From assembly GCF_015840335.1 (NCBI RefSeq), contig NZ_CP060395.1, forward strand, positions 2,951,277 to 3,015,276: a stretch of 64,000 bases of DNA, given 5' to 3'. Source of the stretch: Synechococcus sp. CBW1108 (GTDB lineage: Bacteria > Cyanobacteriota > Cyanobacteriia > PCC-6307 > Cyanobiaceae). Below the pieces are notes generated by a model. It saw only the letters and a program-made list of their open reading frames with translations, did no database searches and was not told the origin of the DNA. This document shows positions 34,571-42,677 of this stretch, one piece after another. Both the position numbers and the translations under genes were made by a program. The first letter of the stretch is position 1, and each line of letters starts with the position of its first letter.

Positions 34571-34612
34571 TTTGGGAGCACTAGGTCGCAGGTTCGAATC
34601 CTGTCGCCCCGA
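34571..34612 (+). other. tRNA-Pro(GGG)-like 3' fragment, probable att site
   Basis: The stretch reads as anticodon loop TTTGGGA, variable region, T-arm (GGTTCGAATCC) and acceptor strand (TCGCCCCGA). No 5' half of a tRNA lies upstream, and the anticodon stem is imperfect. Position beside the integrase makes it one end of the integrated element. Confidence 0.7.
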
Positions 34613-34828
34613 TTGACTTTTCAGGGATTGGCCTCCCAGGGCGCGCCCAAAACGCGCCCAAATGGGTCCCTCCGCAGTTCCATACGCGCTGCAGATGCCG
34701 CCTACCGGGCGGGCCAGGCGTACCTCAGCGACGTTGAATTTGACGGGCTGGTGGCAGAGCTGCAGCAGCTCGACCCCAGTGCACCTGAGCTGCTTACTCC
34801 CGGCGGTGGTAGCAAGCTGCTGAGCCTG
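34613..34828 (+). pseudogene. NAD-dependent DNA ligase N-terminal fragment
   Basis: The frame contains AADAAYRAGQAYLSDVEFDG, then AELQQLDPSAPEL. This resembles the Ia domain of phage-type LigA-like ligases (AYYxGxPxxSDxEFD). No start is visible and the frame is cut by IS21 copy 3. Only about 50 residues of the family remain. Confidence 0.55.
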
Positions 34829-35198
34829 TGTCCCGCGTCAACCCCCTTGGCCGATTGGCGTCAATCAAGTTGGCCGGTGAGGGGAACTGATCGCCCCCCA
34901 GTTGTCGCCGGCGACAACTGGGGGGCGATGACGCTGGAGGCGACACGAAAACTGAGCCACACATCAGTCCGAGCCATTGCCAGCACTGACTTCCTCTGAT
35001 CGGCACCAGGCGACAACCACGTTGGCCGGTTAGGCGCCGAGACCTCTGCTGAGCCTTGCCCTGGAGCGCACGAGCCGGCGGACCGCACAGTCCGCCGGCA
35101 GCGCGGAGCTCCCCGCCGGGGTCTGGCACCATCGGCACCAGGTTGTCGCCGGACGACAATCTCCCGGGCTGTTCTCCGCTTCTCTACGGCTGCTGTGG

Positions 35199-35990
35199 CT
35201 ATTTGCTGCCGCTGCGCCGGCTTGCTTGGGCGCGGCGGTGGCTGTCGCCGCTGATCTCGACGATGTGGCAGTGGTGCACCAGCCGGTCCACCGCCGCCAC
35301 GGTCATTGAGCTGCTGGGGAAGATCTCATCCCAGGCGGTGAACGGCTGATTGGCGGTGATCAGCAGCGATCGGCGCTCGTAGCGGTGGCAGATCAGCTCA
35401 AACAGCACGCTGCTCTCCTGTTCATCCCGCCGCACATAGCCAATGTCATCGATCAGCAGCAGCGGGTAGCGATCCAGCCGCTCCAGCGCTGCCGGCAGGT
35501 TGTATTCGGCGCGGGCCTTCTGCAGCTCCTGCACCAGGCTCGTGGCGGGATAGAAGCGGCAGGCCTGATCCAGGCCGATCTGCGCCAAGGCGATGCCGAC
35601 CGCCAGGTGCGTCTTGCCCACACCGCTGGGGCCGAACAGCAGCACGTTCTCGCCCCGCTGCAGCCACTCGCTCTGGCGGCTCAAGGCCTCCAGTTCCTGC
35701 CATCGGTGCGCCTCGATCCGGCCGCCATGGTCGTAGTCCGCCAGCGCTTTGCTCCAGGGCAGCTGGGCCGCGCGCAGCAGCCGGTGCTGGCGGGCCTGCT
35801 GGCGTTGCTCCATTTCCTGCTCGCACAGGGCATAGAGAAACTGACTGGGGCTCCAGCCCTCGCCCTCAGCCTGCGAGGCGATGCTCTGCCAGTGGCAGCG
35901 GATCCATGCCAACCGCAGCTGTCGCAGCAGGATCGGCAGGGCGGCTTCCGCCGCCTGGGGCCGCGGGATGGAGGGCAAGGAGGTCGTCAT
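35199..35990 (-). CDS. istB: IS21-family helper ATPase IstB (copy 3)
   Basis: Same 263-residue product as the other copies; Walker A and B intact. Confidence 0.93.
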   Translation of the reverse strand: MTTSLPSIPRPQAAEAALPILLRQLRLAWIRCHWQSIASQAEGEGWSPSQFLYALCEQEMEQRQQARQHRLLRAAQLPWSKALADYDHGGRIEAHRWQELEALSRQSEWLQRGENVLLFGPSGVGKTHLAVGIALAQIGLDQACRFYPATSLVQELQKARAEYNLPAALERLDRYPLLLIDDIGYVRRDEQESSVLFELICHRYERRSLLITANQPFTAWDEIFPSSSMTVAAVDRLVHHCHIVEISGDSHRRAQASRRSGSK

Positions 35991-37503
35991 AGCTCTGCAG
36001 GCTGTGTTGGGGAATGCGTTGCGGTGGGTGGGGGCGATGGGGCGGCAGCCGGAAGCGTTGCTGCAGCGCCGCCAGCGACAGCCCTTGCCGTTGATGGGCC
36101 TTCTCGAGCCAACCCAGCACTGGCTCGTAGCCCGCCAGGCGGCAGCCCACATACAGCGCCTCGACCATCAATCGGGCGGCGGCGTCACGGTCACCGCCAT
36201 TGCGCAGCTGCTGCCACAGCTGCCACCAGCGCTCATCGGGGAACAGCTCCCGCTGGTAACTGCAGTGCAGCAATGCCCGGGGTTTTCGCCTGAGCGCATC
36301 GATCAGGTGCTCCAGATCGATGCTCCACGCCCGCCCATGACGCTCGACACCGCCGTGGCGCCGCTCCAGTTCGCAGGCGATCTGCCGGCCCAGAAGCAGC
36401 TGCAGCCGGTCGTGGAAGATCCGCACCGTCAGCCGCTGGTCGATCAGCCGCGGCGGCACCGAATACACGACTCTGCGTACCTCGATCGTGCTGGTGCGCC
36501 GCACCGTGAGCTGTTCAATGTCGTAGTCGGCAAAACGAAACCGCGGTAGTGGCCGCAGCGCCGCCTGCTCCTGCTCCAGCCGGATCAGGCGCGGCCTGTT
36601 GTACTGGTCAATCACCGCGGCCAGAAAAGCCTGGTATTCAGCCAGCGACTCGAAATCACTGCTGCCGCGCAGCAGCAACGCCTGCTCGATCCGCCGCTTG
36701 AGATGGCCATGGGGACTCTCCACACGGCCGTTCTCATGCGCCACCCCCAGGTTGTTGCGGCTGTAGGCCAGGCTGTAGTGGCTGCAGAGGGCGTGATAAC
36801 GGCGGGTGATGTCGGAGCTGAAACTGCCGTTGCGGTTACGGCACGCTGCTGATAACCGGTCGGTGCGCAGTTCACCTGGCACCCCGCCGCAGGCAGCCAG
36901 AGCGTTCTGCAGACCCTCGGAGAGGGCTGCAAAACTCTCGCCGCCCTGGACCACCTGCGCATAGCTCCAGCCGCTCCAGGCCAGGCGGTAGTGGAACAGC
37001 AGATGGGGGAACACCTGGCCGGCGATCGTCACCTCCACCCCCTTGAGCTGGGTGAAGTCACAGAAGGCAATTTCGCCAGGCTCATAGCTCAAAGGGAAGA
37101 TCACCTCCGGCGCCGGGCCGTGCAGTGCCTTCCACTCCCGCACCCGGCGCTGCAGGGTGCGCTGTAGCGGAATCCAGTCCACATCAGGTTTCTGCTGCTG
37201 CAGATGCTCCAGGAGCGTGATCGGCGTCAGCGCGGGTGAGCGCTGCAGCAACGGCACCAGCTCCTCCTCCCATACCCCTACCAGCGGATCGGGGCGGGTG
37301 CGGCCACGGGGCTGGTTCGCCCGCGGCTGCAGCTGATTGCATTCAATCCGGCGAGCACTGCGCACTGAGATGCCCGCCGCCGCGGCAGCAGCCTCCTGGC
37401 TGCTGCCGCCTCGTCGTTTCGTCATGAACAGATTGCGTTGGTGGCTTGTCAGTGGTGCCGGCATCACCTGGTCCCTGCGCATCGGCACCAGGGTCTCCAG
37501 CAC
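35866..37503 (-). CDS. istA: IS21-family transposase IstA (copy 3)
   Basis: Same protein as copy 1 apart from Thr in GELRTDRLSAA, a change shared with copy 4. Complete. Confidence 0.93.
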   Translation of the reverse strand: MLETLVPMRRDQVMPAPLTSHQRNLFMTKRRGGSSQEAAAAAAGISVRSARRIECNQLQPRANQPRGRTRPDPLVGVWEEELVPLLQRSPALTPITLLEHLQQQKPDVDWIPLQRTLQRRVREWKALHGPAPEVIFPLSYEPGEIAFCDFTQLKGVEVTIAGQVFPHLLFHYRLAWSGWSYAQVVQGGESFAALSEGLQNALAACGGVPGELRTDRLSAACRNRNGSFSSDITRRYHALCSHYSLAYSRNNLGVAHENGRVESPHGHLKRRIEQALLLRGSSDFESLAEYQAFLAAVIDQYNRPRLIRLEQEQAALRPLPRFRFADYDIEQLTVRRTSTIEVRRVVYSVPPRLIDQRLTVRIFHDRLQLLLGRQIACELERRHGGVERHGRAWSIDLEHLIDALRRKPRALLHCSYQRELFPDERWWQLWQQLRNGGDRDAAARLMVEALYVGCRLAGYEPVLGWLEKAHQRQGLSLAALQQRFRLPPHRPHPPQRIPQHSLQSYDDLLALHPAAPGGGSRPADPAATAAVGMDPLPLAEHRLAG

Positions 37504-37560
37504 TCACCCCACCGGCCAACGAGCTTGTCGCCGACCGGCCAACTTCATTGTCGGCGGACA

Positions 37561-39864
37561 AGCGGCTATGCCGACCACGGTCAGGTGAAGGAGATGGCTC
37601 GCCTGCGCCAGGTGCAGGCCACCACGGAGGACGCCCGCAGCCGCTTCGGGGATGACAGCGACGAACGCAACCCGCTGTTTTTCCACCGCGAGCTGCTGAT
37701 CGTGCCCGACCACAGCCGCCGCGAGATTTCGCTGGCGATCGCCGATGAGGAGTTCCCCTTCGGTGCTGAATACCTGGCCAGCACCACCTTCCGTGAGATC
37801 AACTTCGGCGAGCAGGCCGTGGTCGGCGCCAGCCACGCCATCGCCGGCAAGGCCCTCAAGGTGAAGGGTTTTGAGCTCTGCCGCAGCTGCGGCAAGGTGC
37901 AGCGCGGCCTCGCCAAGGCCAGCAACCACACCTGGGGCTGCCGGTATCGCGACAAGCCCGACGACGCCCAGCTGCGCCAGCTGCTGTTCATGTATCGGGA
38001 GTTCAACTCCGAGGCCCTGCGCTTCCTGCTGCCCGGCGCCAACTTCTGGGATGAGGCGGGCCAGCCGTCCTTTATCGGCGCCCTGCACCTGGGCCTGCGT
38101 CAGCGCTTCGGCGGCAAGGTGGACCACCTGCAATCCGCCCTCGGCGAGGAACCCCAGCCCGGCAGCCAGCAGCGCAAAACCTTCCTCTATCTCTTTGATT
38201 CCGTTCCCGGTGGGACGGGCTATGTGCGCCAACTGATCGAAGCGGGCGGCAAGGATCTACGAGCCGTGTTCGAGCAGTCGCTGCAGCATCTGCAGGCCTG
38301 CCGCTGCAGCGATGGCTGCTACCGCTGCATCTTCATGTATCGGCAGCGCTTCGATCGCGAACGCACCAGCAAACGGCGGGCGATCGAGCAATTGCAGACG
38401 ATCCTGAGCCGCTGGGAGGAACTGCAGCCCTCAGAGCGCAGCCTCTCGGAGGTGGTGATCAACACCCGCGCCGAAAGCGAACTGGAGCTGCGCTTCATCG
38501 AAAAGCTGCGCGTAGGCAAAGGAGCCCCGCCCGGAGTCGCCGTCACCCTGCGCGAGGACTTCATCAAGGGCAACAAGGGCTATCTGCTCACCTTCAACAG
38601 CGGCTCCAGCATGGTGAGCTGGAAGGTGGAGCAGCAGGTGCCGATCGGCGAGGCCGAGGGCGTAGGCGCCTTTTCCCGCGCCGATTTCCTGCTCACACCC
38701 ACGGCTGGCGGCAAACCAATCGCCGTCTACACCGATGGCTGGGAATACCACCGCGGCCGGCTGGCCACAGATGCCGAACAGCGCATGGCCTTGCAGCGCA
38801 GCTGTCGCTACCTCTTCTGGGCCCTGAGCTGGGATGACGTTGTGGAGGCTCCTCCCACAGCGCAGGCACCACTGGAGCCCAACGGGCTTGCAGTGGGCAT
38901 GATGCCAGATTTTGCTTCCAAAAATCGCGAAAACTATCTTGAACGTTGGTGGCCCAAGAGCTTTTTAGACGACCTTTCGCAGCGACCAGTTCCAACTCCT
39001 CGCGAAGTTCAGCTGGCTAACAGTCTGCAATTGCTGATGGCCTACCTGGCCAATCCTTCGGGAGCACTTTGGCAGGGTCTGGCGCAAATGTTTTGCCTTG
39101 CCCAGCGCCCGCCCATGCCTCCAGTGCAGATCGATGATCCATCTCTAATGGCACCACGAGAGGCTCTGAATCTCAATTCACACGTCGAGGAGTGGACGCA
39201 AGGTGGTGAATCTCCCCGAGTGGGTCAACACCTCGCTCCTGTTCCAGGACTGCAGATTCTCAATCTCGTTGATCTGGCTCTGCATAAAACTGACAGACTG
39301 CATCCCTGCGCGAGTTTTCGTGCCATTCATTTTGAACCTGATCGTTCCAGCTCTGAGCGACAACAGCAGCTGGCCTGGCGCGAATGGTTACGCCAGGGAA
39401 ACCTCTTCCAGTTCCTGCCCCATCTGCTGATCTCCACGCCGGGCTGGGGTGGGAGCGAGCAACCCGCCGCCGTGGACCCACCCCAGGTGTGGGTGGAGGC
39501 CGAGCCAGCCAAGGCAGCTCCGGAAGGCCCAGGCGCCCCAGAAACCGCTGTTGCTGCGTCGCAACAGGCCTGGCAGGCCCTCAGCCGCTTTGCGCCAGCC
39601 GACGTGCAGCCGCTGCTGCAGGCATTGGAGGCAGCCTGGCAAGGCACCGATCGGCCCTTGCCTGAGCAGGCCTTTGAGCTGGAAGGGCCGAAGGGTGATG
39701 TGATCGCCCAGGCTGAACTCGCATGGCCGGATCAGCGTCTGGCGCTGGTGAGCGAACCCGTTGATGCGGAAGCCTTCACTGCCGCGGGCTGGCGCTGCTG
39801 GTCGGTGGAGGATCCTCCTGCCGCCACAGCCGCCGCCCTGATGGAGGCCCTTCCACCGTCCTGA
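37561..39864 (+). pseudogene. DUF1998 helicase/nuclease, N-terminal part lost to IS21 copy 3
   Basis: 767 native codons remain, preceded by 41 in-frame codons from the IS. Visible features: CRSCGKVQRG near residue 105, FDSVPGGTGYVRQLIEAG near 215, and the Cys cluster ACRCSDGCYRCIFMYRQ near 245, all typical of the DUF1998/MrfA-like C-terminal region of DEAD/DEAH helicases. Then comes a nuclease-like motif: SRADFLLTP and PIAVYTDGWEYHRGRL. The motor domain is absent, so it is a remnant, unless the IS-fused frame is translated. It sits 24 bases before the UvrD fusion gene. Confidence 0.7.
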
Positions 39865-39888
39865 TCCACGTCCCGCCCCGCACCTGAC

Positions 39889-42075
39889 ATGAGCGAGTCC
39901 CGCCTCACCGTTGCCCTCTCCAACGACTTTTTCAAAGCGTTCGGGCGGTTGCCGGAGAAGTCGCGCGGCAAGGTGGCCACCTTCATCTCCAAGTTCCGTG
40001 CCAACCCCCGCAGTCCGGGGCTGAACTACGAGCGCATCGAAGGCGGCAAGGACCCCTTCATCCGCTCGATCCGGGTGGATCAGGACATCCGCTGCATCGT
40101 GCGCGCCCCTGATGAAGGCGATACCTACGTGCTGCTCTGGATCGACAAGCACGACGATGCCTACCAATGGGCCCGTCGCCGCACCTGCCATGTGAACCGG
40201 GTCTCTGGAGCCCTGCAGGTGGTGGATGTGGAAGCCGCCGAGCTCGCCGTAGGAGACGCGATCGCTGCGGCTGTGAGCGAGGCTCTGGCCAATCAGCCCC
40301 CCGTACCCCAGCCGGCTCCGGCCCAAACCCAGGTCGGCTCACTGTTTGCCCATTGCAGCGACGACCAGCTGATGTTGCTCGGCGTCCCCGAGGCCTTGCT
40401 GCCCGCCGTACGCGCCGTCAGCAGTGAGGAGGCACTGAGTCGCCTGATCGAATGGGTGCCGCAGGACTGCGTCGATGGCCTGATCCTGCTGGCTGATGGC
40501 AAACCGATTGAGGTGGTGATCGAGGAGCTGGAGCGGCAGCGCCCCGCCGCGATCGATCCCACCGATGTGGCGGCGGCACTGGAGACGCCCGAGAGCAAGG
40601 CCGAGTTCCTGGTGATCACCGACGACGACGTGCTCGAAGCGATGCTTTCGGCACCGCTGGAGCGCTGGCGCGTGTTTCTCCACCCCAGCCAGCGCCGTCT
40701 GGTGGAGCGCCAGTGGAGTGGCGCTGTGCGGGTGCTGGGCGGAGCCGGGACCGGCAAGACCGTGGTGGCCATGCACCGGGCCCGCTGGCTGGCCAAGGAG
40801 CTGATCAAAGCCGACGCCCCCGGCCGGGTGCTGTTCACCACCTTCACCCGCAACCTGGCCACCGACATCCGCGCCAACCTCACCAAGATCTGCAGCCCTG
40901 AGGAGCTGCAGCGGATCGAGGTGATTCACCTTGATGGCTGGGTGATGACGTTCCTCAAGGCTCAGGGCCTGCAGGTGCGCGTGTTCAACGACGAGGCGCG
41001 TGACAGCTGCTGGAGCCTGGCCATGGATGTGGCCGACACGTCACTCGGCCTTGATGAGCGCTTCTACCGCGAGGAGTGGAAAGACGTGGTGCTCGCCCAG
41101 GGCTGCCGCAGCCGCGATGAGTACCTGATGGCCCGCCGCGTCGGACGCGGCACCCGCCTCAGCCGCCCGCAGCGCGCCCAGATCTGGCCGGTGTTCGACG
41201 CGGTGCGCGCCGAATTCCGCCAGCGGGGCCTGTGGGAGCCGGAGGAGGCCAAACAGATCGCCGCCGACCTGATCCACAAGTCAGCAGGCTCCCCGCTATT
41301 TGCCGCCGTGGTGGTGGATGAGGCCCAGGATCTCGACGTGGCCTCCTTCTCGCTGCTGCGGGCCCTTGTCGGTGAGCCCCGCGCCAATGATCTGTTCATC
41401 GTCGGCGATCCCCACCAGCGCATCTACGGCAAGCCGGTGGTGCTCAGCCGCTGCGGCATCGACATCCGTGGCCGCGCCCGCAAGCTGCGCATCAATTACC
41501 GCACCACTGAGGAAACCCGCGCCTGGGCCACCGCCGTGCTCCACGGCCTCGATTTCGATGATCTCGATGGGGGCAGCGATCCCGCCAGCGACTATCGCTC
41601 TCTGCTCCATGGTGACCATCCCTTGGTGCAGGGCTTCGAGGATCCCGCAGAGGAGCAGCGTTTCCTGGTGAGCACCCTGCGGCAGCTGCGCGACGAGCAA
41701 CAGTCCCTGGCCTCCACCTGCGTGGCGGCCCGCACCAACAAGGCCGTGGAGAAGCTCGAAGCCCTGCTCAAGGGCGAGGGTTTTGCCACCCGGGTGATCA
41801 ACGCCGAGGAGTCCGACGACCCCAGCGATCCAGCCCTGCGGCTCGCCACCATGCACCGGGTCAAGGGTCTGGAGTTCGACCAGGTCTTTCTGCCGGGCCT
41901 CGATGCCTCCCAGATGCCCCTGCAGGTGGAAGTCAACAAACGGCCTGATGCCCTCTCCAGGGAGCTTTTCGAGCAGCAGGAGCGCTCACTGCTGCATGTG
42001 GCGGCCACGCGAGCCAAGAAGCGGGTGGTGGTGAGCTACAGCGGCAAGGCTTCACCTTTTCTCGGCCGGAGCTGA
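39889..42075 (+). CDS. RelE/ParE-like domain fused to UvrD-type helicase
   Basis: A 728-residue protein. Residues 1-95 look like a RelE/ParE toxin fold (SNDFFKAFGRLPEKSRGKVA; GKDPFIRSIRVDQDIRCIVR; LLWIDKHDDAYQWARRR). Residues 270-728 form an SF1 UvrD-like helicase: Walker A VLGGAGTGKTVVAMHRARWL near 283, Walker B AVVVDEAQDLDVASF near 476, IVGDPHQRIYGKP near 505, and motif V/VI LATMHRVKGLEFDQVFLPG and LLHVAATRAKKRVVV. Second gene of an operon with the DUF1998 protein; DNA defence or repair role inferred. Confidence 0.78.
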   Translation: MSESRLTVALSNDFFKAFGRLPEKSRGKVATFISKFRANPRSPGLNYERIEGGKDPFIRSIRVDQDIRCIVRAPDEGDTYVLLWIDKHDDAYQWARRRTCHVNRVSGALQVVDVEAAELAVGDAIAAAVSEALANQPPVPQPAPAQTQVGSLFAHCSDDQLMLLGVPEALLPAVRAVSSEEALSRLIEWVPQDCVDGLILLADGKPIEVVIEELERQRPAAIDPTDVAAALETPESKAEFLVITDDDVLEAMLSAPLERWRVFLHPSQRRLVERQWSGAVRVLGGAGTGKTVVAMHRARWLAKELIKADAPGRVLFTTFTRNLATDIRANLTKICSPEELQRIEVIHLDGWVMTFLKAQGLQVRVFNDEARDSCWSLAMDVADTSLGLDERFYREEWKDVVLAQGCRSRDEYLMARRVGRGTRLSRPQRAQIWPVFDAVRAEFRQRGLWEPEEAKQIAADLIHKSAGSPLFAAVVVDEAQDLDVASFSLLRALVGEPRANDLFIVGDPHQRIYGKPVVLSRCGIDIRGRARKLRINYRTTEETRAWATAVLHGLDFDDLDGGSDPASDYRSLLHGDHPLVQGFEDPAEEQRFLVSTLRQLRDEQQSLASTCVAARTNKAVEKLEALLKGEGFATRVINAEESDDPSDPALRLATMHRVKGLEFDQVFLPGLDASQMPLQVEVNKRPDALSRELFEQQERSLLHVAATRAKKRVVVSYSGKASPFLGRS

Positions 42076-42092
42076 GCCCAGCCCCCTTAGCC

Positions 42093-42677
42093 ATGGCTTC
42101 AGGTTCCCCGGACAACTCGAGCAAGACAGCTGTTGACGGGGCCAGGACCATTGCCCTGCAGATGCTGGAAGAGCGTGGCCGCGGCGCCGTGCTGGTAGGA
42201 GTGGCTCGCGTGGACACCGCCCTGGAGCACCTGCTGCAGGCCGTGATGGGTCCGGGCCCCGTCCAGGGTGATGGCCTATTTCTGCCCGATCGCCCCCTGG
42301 GTTCCCTGGGCGCCAAGGCGGCCCTGGCCAGCCGGCTGGGTCTGATCGATGCCCCAGTGGCGCAGGCGCTTGCGGTGCTGCGCAAGCTGCGCAACGCCTT
42401 CGCCCACTCGGCTGATTCCGCCTCCCTAGCCGATCCCGCCCACAGCGCTCGCCTGGCCGAAGTGGTCTCCCAGGCCCGTAGCAATCCCCTCTGGGATCCA
42501 CTGGAAACTGTCCTTGCTACCCAGCCACCCACACCCCACGGCATGCTGGATCCCGCCCTGCGCGATTACATCCTTCTGATCACGATTCTAGTGGCGTTTC
42601 TGGAGGCCATGGCCCAGCAGCTGCGGCCCTACCAGCCACCGGTTGTGATGGGCTTTTCAGGGGTCATGGTGAGCTGA
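42093..42677 (+). CDS. MltR/HEPN-like protein
   Basis: A 194-residue helical protein. DRPLGSLGAKAALASRLGLI followed by ALAVLRKLRNAFAHSADS matches the MltR/DUF4145-like pattern (PLGxLxxxIxLxYxLGLI ... LRxxxxxRNxxAH). The RNAFAH box is also the RxxxxH signature of HEPN RNases. It begins 17 bases after the RelE/UvrD gene, so it is probably its operon partner. Its 3' end overlaps the convergent RecD2 gene by 14 bases. Toxin, sensor or accessory role is open. Confidence 0.6.
   Translation: MASGSPDNSSKTAVDGARTIALQMLEERGRGAVLVGVARVDTALEHLLQAVMGPGPVQGDGLFLPDRPLGSLGAKAALASRLGLIDAPVAQALAVLRKLRNAFAHSADSASLADPAHSARLAEVVSQARSNPLWDPLETVLATQPPTPHGMLDPALRDYILLITILVAFLEAMAQQLRPYQPPVVMGFSGVMVS

Larger units (their letters stand above)
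34829..37560 (-). mobile_element. IS21-family insertion sequence, copy 3
   Basis: A 2,732-bp element in minus orientation. Flanks are ...GCCTG and AGCGG..., with no target duplication. The two sides hold parts of unrelated genes (a ligase fragment and a helicase C-terminal part), so a deletion or recombination joined them here. Confidence 0.92.

Noticed and set aside
34571-34612. Complete tRNA-Pro gene
   Set aside because: Only the 3' half is present; no D-arm or 5' acceptor strand lies upstream, so it was called an att fragment.
19073-34828. CAGG left of IS copy 2 and its complement left of copy 3, taken as traces of an inversion
   Set aside because: Both touch the same end of identically oriented copies, which one inversion cannot produce; a four-base match may be chance.
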